A stretch of 64,000 nucleotides of DNA from Chinchilla lanigera (lineage: Eukaryota > Chordata > Mammalia > Rodentia > Chinchillidae), in assembly GCF_000276665.1 (NCBI RefSeq), contig NW_004955467.1, forward strand, positions 531,096-595,095, read 5' to 3'. The stretch's first letter is position 1; the number at the start of each line of letters is the position of its first letter. Of the stretch, positions 55,999 to 64,000 are shown piece after piece. The notes under the pieces are model-generated. The model saw only the letters and a list, made by a program, of their open reading frames with translations. It did no database searches and was not told the DNA's origin. The position numbers and the translations under genes are program-made.

Positions 55999-56394
55999 AT
56001 TGGTGTCCCCGGGCCTGGGCTCTGCAGGACAGAGGGCAGAATGGGCAATGATGGGCCTGACTGAGGCCCAGAAAGCTTGGGAGGCCAAGGTAAAGTCAAG
56101 ACCCTGGGAACTGAGAGGAAAAGCTCAGCCTGCAAAGAGCCTGGGAAGGTGTTTATTCTTCTGACCTCCCCTACTCCTTGGTATGCTGCTTCTGCTTGCA
56201 CACCTCCTCTGATGGGGTGCTCACCACCTAAAGCTGCCCAGCAGGGATGCTGCTGCCTCTATAAGAAACATGGAAAAAGCTAAAGCACAGTTCTACTCAC
56301 TGGCCTGCTATATGTTGCGGGAGGCAGAGGATTGGGGTCTATGCCTGCAGAGATGGAGGCTTGGGGGTCCTGACTCCTGATCCCAGAGGGGGTG

Positions 56395-56565
56395 AGCAGT
56401 GGACTTGAGTTTGTGTGTCAGTCACTCTGTAACCTCAGACAGGTCATTTCCACCCTGTGCCTCAGTTTCTGCATGTGTAAAATGGGACCAACAACTCCAG
56501 TATTAGATGAGATGGTGTTGGTAAAAGGGCCGTGGCACTCAGGAGGTGCCTAAGAAAAGAAAGTG
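56395..56565 (+). repeat. MIR element
   Basis: Sense: CTGTAACCTCAGACAGGTCA, CCTCAGTTTCTGCATGTGTA, AAATGGGACC. Confidence 0.75.
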
Positions 56566-56629
56566 GTGAGCTTTCTCGAGGCTGGCACAGCACGGGTTGA
56601 GGTGATGAACACTGCAGGCAGGTAAGCAG

Positions 56630-56765
56630 GAATCAGGTCCCAGCCTGCCCTCCGATGTGCACCCGACCTTGGCCGGGGCACTTCACCTCTCTGGTCTCAA
56701 TTTTTCCATCTTTGAAATGAGGTTGATGTTAACAGTACGAGGGGCCAGGAGAAGAGGAAGTGAAT
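56630..56765 (+). repeat. MIR relic
   Basis: Sense: GACCTTGGCCGGGGCACTTC, ACCTCTCTGGTCTCAATTTT, GAAATGAGGTTGATG. Confidence 0.6.
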
Positions 56766-56875
56766 GACACGTGGGAAGCCAGGCAGCCCTGATGCACAGG
56801 ACCAGTGCATCTGCTCGCAGCTACTTCTTTTCCTCTAGGACAAGAGCGTCCTACGGGATGTCACACTGGCTCCTA

Positions 56876-60340
<3,465 letters not shown>

Positions 60341-60452
60341 GCTGGGGATTTAGCTCAGCGGCACAGCGCCTGCCTGGCAAGCGCAAGGTCGTGAGTTTGA
60401 TTCCCAGTACTGGAAAAAAAAAAACCAAACCAAACCAAAACAAAACAAAAGC
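60341..60452 (+). repeat. ID-like SINE
   Basis: Nearly perfect sense copy: GGGGCTGGGGATTTAGCTCA ... GAGTTTGATTCCCAGTACTG and an A/AAACC tail. AAAAGCCTTCTGGAG at 60323 and 60448 is the target duplication. The A and B box-like parts (TAGCTCAG, GAGTTTGATTC) of the tRNA-type promoter are visible. Confidence 0.95.
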
Positions 60453-60637
60453 CTTCTGGAGCTATCTATAGACCTGAAACTTAAACTCGATCCAAACTTC
60501 ACACCTTCTTATCAAAATTAACTCAGAATTGATTAGATTTAAAGGCAGGATATTAAAAGATGATCAGACATTTGGGAAAAATAGGATGAAATTAGGATGA
60601 AATCTTCAGAACCTAGGGCTAGGCAAAGGTGAAGAGG

Positions 60638-60780
60638 TTTTTTGTTTTGTATTTTTGAGACAGGGTCTCGCCGTGCAGTCTAGGCTGGCCTTGAATTAAC
60701 TATGTAGCCCACACTACCCACCTGCCCCAGCCTCCTGAGTGCTGGGATTACAGGTGTGCACCACCACGTCCGACTTCTAG
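60638..60780 (-). repeat. B1-like SINE
   Basis: Antisense: TTTTTGAGACAGGGTCTCGC through GGTGTGCACCACCACGTCCG, set inside the L1. AGGTGAAGA at both flanks (60627 and 60779) is the target duplication. Confidence 0.85.
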
Positions 60781-61084
60781 GTGAAGATTCCTTGCATGTG
60801 ATACCAAACGTATGATTCACGAAAGGAAAAACTGACAAATTAGGCCTCACTGAAATGTAAAAAAACAAAACAAAACTTTGCTCTGTGTAAGACATCCATG
60901 AAGGGGATGACGGGGCAAGCTGCAGACTGGGAGAAAATATTTACAAACCGCATACCAAAACTCAACGGTGAAAAAACAAAAACCAGCAAAAAAATCCATT
61001 AGGAAATGGGCAAATGCATGAGAGGCAGTCGCTGAAGAGCACATATGGTGGCAAATAAGTACACAAGGTGTGAATGACAGCCAC

Positions 61085-61180
61085 ACTGAGAGGGTGAGGG
61101 GCGTGGCTGGCAGGACAGCATTTGCTCGGCACACAGGAGGTCCTGGGCTCAGTCCCCAGCACCACAAAAGTAAGTAAATA
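61085..61180 (+). repeat. Older ID-like SINE
   Basis: Sense: GAGAGGGTGAGGGGCGTGGC ... GCTCAGTCCCCAGCACCAC with a TAAGTAAATA tail. Confidence 0.55.
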
Positions 61181-61479
61181 CAATCACAGTCAAATATCAC
61201 ACACCTGTCATGATGGCTGAAGTAAACAAACAGTGGTAATGCCACAAGTTGGCAAGGATATGGAGAAATGGAATCACCCACACATTGTGATAGGAATGTA
61301 AGATGGTGCAGCCACTCTGGGGAAAAAAGTCCAATAATTTGTTAATGAACATGTGATTACCACAGGACCCAGGAATTAATTGTACTCTGGGGCATTTATC
61401 TTCCAGAAATGAAGATGAATATGAATGAATGTCCATAGCAGTTTTATCTATAATAGTCAAAAACTGGAACCAAGCTAGG

Positions 61480-61625
61480 CATAGTGATGCACACCTATAA
61501 TCCCAGCAATCAGGAGGCTGAGGCAGGAGGATTGCTGTGAGTTCCAGGCCAGCCTGAACTATGTAATAAGAGCCTGTGTCAGATGAAACAAAACAAAACA
61601 AAGCAATACAAAACAAAAAATTGGA
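61480..61625 (+). repeat. B1-like SINE
   Basis: Sense: AAGCTAGGCATAGTGATGCA ... GAGCCTGTGTCAGATG with an AAAAC-rich tail. Confidence 0.75.
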
Positions 61626-61627
61626 AA

Positions 61628-61828
61628 CAACTTAGGCATGGTGGCACATGTTTCTAATCCCAGCACTCTGGAAGACTAAGACAGAAGGGTTACAATTTCA
61701 AGTCTAACTTGGGCAATTTAGTGACTTAGCAAGCTCCTGTCTCAAAGTTGAAAAAACAAGGGGAGGGGGCTGAGAATATAGCTTGGTGTAAAGACCCTAG
61801 GTTCAATTCCCAATGTGGGGGTGGAGAG
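61628..61828 (+). repeat. Composite B1/ID SINE
   Basis: Sense: TTAGGCATGGTGGCACATGT ... CTGTCTCAAAGTTGAAAA then GGGGGCTGAGAATATAGCTT ... TAGGTTCAATTCCCAATG. A clear dimer. Confidence 0.75.
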
Positions 61829-62399
61829 AACCCACCTGCCCTTCAGCCATGGCTGAACAAACTGTGGCATATCCACACTGTAGAACAACTGTTAGCAATG
61901 AGAGAGGATGAACTAGATGGTCTCTAACCTGTAGTTGGAACTTAAGATCTTTGGTATTATGATGGTGTGAAAATGATAGGCATTCTGTAGAAACCTTATT
62001 CCAAATAATCACAGTGGCTCTCTTCCCAGGCACCAATGTTTGCAACGATCTTTCCTGGTGATGGTGGCAGTGGCAGCAAGCCACAGCTCCAGCCAGCCCT
62101 GAGATCACAAGGGGAAACAACTGACTCTCTGCTGGGCTGTGTTTAAATGACATGTCCCTATCCTAAATCAGGAACCTTCTGTACCAGCACACACAACTGT
62201 CTGATTTGCCAGAGAATCATACTGAATGGGGAGAAAGTCAACCCCCAAAGGTTACATACTGTGCTTCCCATTTATGTAATGTTCTTGAAATAAGGAAATG
62301 GCAGAAAGAGTAGACAGATTGCCAGGAGTTAAAGATGGTGAGGTGTGGGCATGGCTCTTGCAAGGGAGGGCTTGGGGGGGGCAGTGCCCTGTGACTGTG

Positions 62400-63639
62400 A
62401 CAGTGTATATGCAAACTGACACATGTGGCAAGGCTGTGCACCCACGGACATGTGCATGCATACACAGTGCTGTCGTTTGGATGGAATCTGAGTGAGCCCT
62501 GTGGCTCATTTCTGGCTAAGGTAGTAGAGCTATGCAAGATGCTGTCACAGAGGAACTGGGAAAGCTGTGTGTGCCCTCCCTGTTCATTTTTTCACAACTT
62601 TCAGTGAACCGCTGGCACAGGCAGCTAAGTGCACCCAAACAGTCCAAAGAGCCCGAGGCCTGTCAACGCAAGTGCCAGGCCTCCCTTCATAAACCCCAGG
62701 CCTCTGCCCACTGGGGAGAGCAAAAGGGGAAACCGAGGACCAGTGAGGGTTTCCCGGGCTTGCACAGAAGCAGGCGACTGTAAATGGGACTCCAGGAATT
62801 GCAGTGCAGGGCTGACCCACTGGGACTGCCCCTCTCCGGTCCTCGGGAGATGCAGGTGTGAATGCATGGACCTTCAGAGGGTTTAAAGCCTTTGAAGTTT
62901 GAAGGCAGGGTGGGGCTAAAATGAAGGGTGCAGGACCTGAGGCTTGAGGGGTCAGTAATGGGGACCCAAAGGTGCTGGGCACAGGCGAGGTGGTCGCTCA
63001 AGGCAGTGGACTCCAACACAGAAGCCAGACGGAGGGTGGAGAGCGGGCAGCCCGCGAGGGCTAGAGTTGTGATCAAGCAGCCCTCGGCCAGCATCGGATG
63101 GAGTCCTCAGGGCCCCAAGCCAATTCCATCCAAACTCCAGCCAGTGGTGGGGGCTGGTGCAGGCGACGGGGCGCCTGGTTCACTGGCCAGAGCACGGCAG
63201 AGGCTGTTGTTGGCCAGGTTTAATGGGCTTTACTGTCCCGCCCGGACGGCCTGCCTTTAGATGTGGTCCCCACGCCCCCCGCATAACCGGGTCCCAAGCC
63301 CCAGGGACGCGGAGCTGAGAGCTGGGCCTGACCTCAGGCTTCCGCAGCCCTCTCTGTCCCTCCTTTCCCTGGGGTTCAGGTGGGGCGCTGCTCATCCTGC
63401 AGGCCCAGTGCTGGGACCCCCTCACAGCAGTCCTGCTCTGCCCACCTGGGGCTCTGTGGGAAGTGTCGGGTATCAGTCCGAGCCTAACCCCCGCCTTGCG
63501 GCTCCCAGCCCAGGAACCTAAATCTACTTCCATGGCTGGACCCTTGAGCGTCTATGAAGCTGCCCTACTTTCTGTTCCACGGCTGGACTGGACACAGCCA
63601 GAGTTTGACCAGGGTCACTGAGGGTTTAGACGGTGCCTG
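62400..63639. other. Unassigned sequence upstream of the right-edge promoter
   Basis: GC-rich from 62640 on. I see no repeat and no coding exon on either strand, including no SLC5A10 exon. Confidence 0.4.
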
Positions 63640-63941
63640 CTGTGTGACCTGAGGGAGGACACTGTCCCTCTCTGGGCTTCAGTGTGCACGAGCTCTTGGA
63701 TTCGGGCCCTGAATTTTTTGAGGGGATGAGGACCTACAGTTTGCAGGCCTCAGTGGGTGTGACTCCCCTTCCGGCCCCGCCCCCTGGCGGCACGTGACCA
63801 CAGGTGGCGGCCGCAGGTGGGAGGGGTGGCACTTAGTCACCGGCCCGCCCCCGCCCGAGCTCCAGGCCGCCGCAGCCCTAGCTCCCTGCTCCGCCCGCAC
63901 GCTCAGGTCGCCGGCTCTGCTCGGGTCGCCCGCGTCGTCAG
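63640..63941 (+). promoter_or_regulatory. FAM83G: CpG promoter and probable noncoding first exon, likely FAM83G
   Basis: A TATA-less CpG-rich segment with CCGGCCCCGCCCCC, an E-box CACGTGAC at 63791-63798, and CCCGCCCCCGCCC, ending in the donor GTCAG|GTAAGCG (cut after 63941). It lies inside the SLC5A10 transcription unit on the opposite strand, exactly where FAM83G starts in human and mouse. No coding start is seen in the exon. The gene name rests on synteny; the rest of the gene is off the right end. Confidence 0.5.
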
Positions 63942-64000
63942 GTAAGCGAGTGGCTGCGCTGCTGGGGCCCCTGGGCGCTCCCGGGCTGGGGGCGCCTCCG

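Larger units (their letters stand above)
60465..62400 (+). mobile_element. 5'-truncated L1, plus strand, 3' part
   Basis: Plus-strand pieces read like the end of L1 ORF2 and the 3' region: GACCTGAAACTTAAACTCGA, CTTTGCTCTGTGTAAGACAT, GCAGACTGGGAGAAAATATT, ATGGAGAAATGGAATCACC, GTAATGTTCTTGAAATAAGG. Four SINEs interrupt it. No intact frame. Confidence 0.7.

Noticed and set aside
60341..60415. tRNA gene candidate with A- and B-box-like sequences
   Set aside because: It is an ID-like SINE: A-rich tail, target duplication, many copies in the window, and no cloverleaf.

Overview
The window is mammalian nuclear DNA, most likely from a non-muroid rodent. Two SINE classes dominate it. One is B1/Alu-like (GCCGGGCATGGTGGC start, TCTCAAAAA end). 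The other is an ID-like, tRNA-derived element (GGGGCTGGGGATTTAGCTCAG ... CCAGTACC-A-rich tail). Older copies fuse a B1-like head to an ID-like tail. I saw no muroid B2 elements. Genes are split into short exons with GT/AG borders; there are no operons, CRISPR arrays or bacterial features.

Three protein-coding loci are visible. GRAP (plus strand, coding exons from 28460 to 48868) is complete: five coding exons join in frame into a 217-residue SH3-SH2-SH3 adaptor. SLC5A10 (minus strand) is partial: its last six coding exons (57039 down to 50257) join in frame and encode the C-terminal 269 residues of a sodium/sugar cotransporter. At the right edge a CpG-rich promoter with a first-exon-like segment ends in a splice donor at 63941/63942, on the plus strand and inside the SLC5A10 transcription unit. 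By known synteny (human 17p11.2, mouse chr11) this is the expected place and strand for FAM83G. The order GRAP > < SLC5A10, with FAM83G nested in SLC5A10, matches that block. The CpG-rich left edge (1-320) could be the promoter of the next gene (EPN2 by synteny), but nothing coding is visible there.

The left 28 kb is gene-poor and built of nested insertions. A long minus-strand L1 runs in pieces from about 1.9 to 12.0 kb, and more old L1-like sequence may continue at 17.2-17.6 kb. It is split by an MLT/MaLR-type LTR, by many SINEs, by a processed pseudogene of DEDD (9274-11620, flanked by a 9-bp duplication of L1 sequence), and nearby by a 4.8-kb betaretrovirus-like provirus (12261-17092) with two LTRs, a Lys-tRNA-like primer site, a polypurine tract and a 6-bp target duplication. 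Further LTR pieces lie at about 20.4-21.1, 25.1 and 24.4 kb. The right part (28-64 kb) is GC-richer, with large introns holding MIR/L2 relics, MaLR LTRs and scattered SINEs.

I did not find a new biological system. The points most worth a second look are the apparent SINE-DEDD chimeric retrocopy, a CpG island in GRAP intron 3 that ends in a consensus splice donor (candidate alternative first exon), a tandem splice acceptor at GRAP exon 4, a CAG array next to an octamer motif in GRAP intron 2, and an unclassified repeat block at 6.9-7.6 kb.
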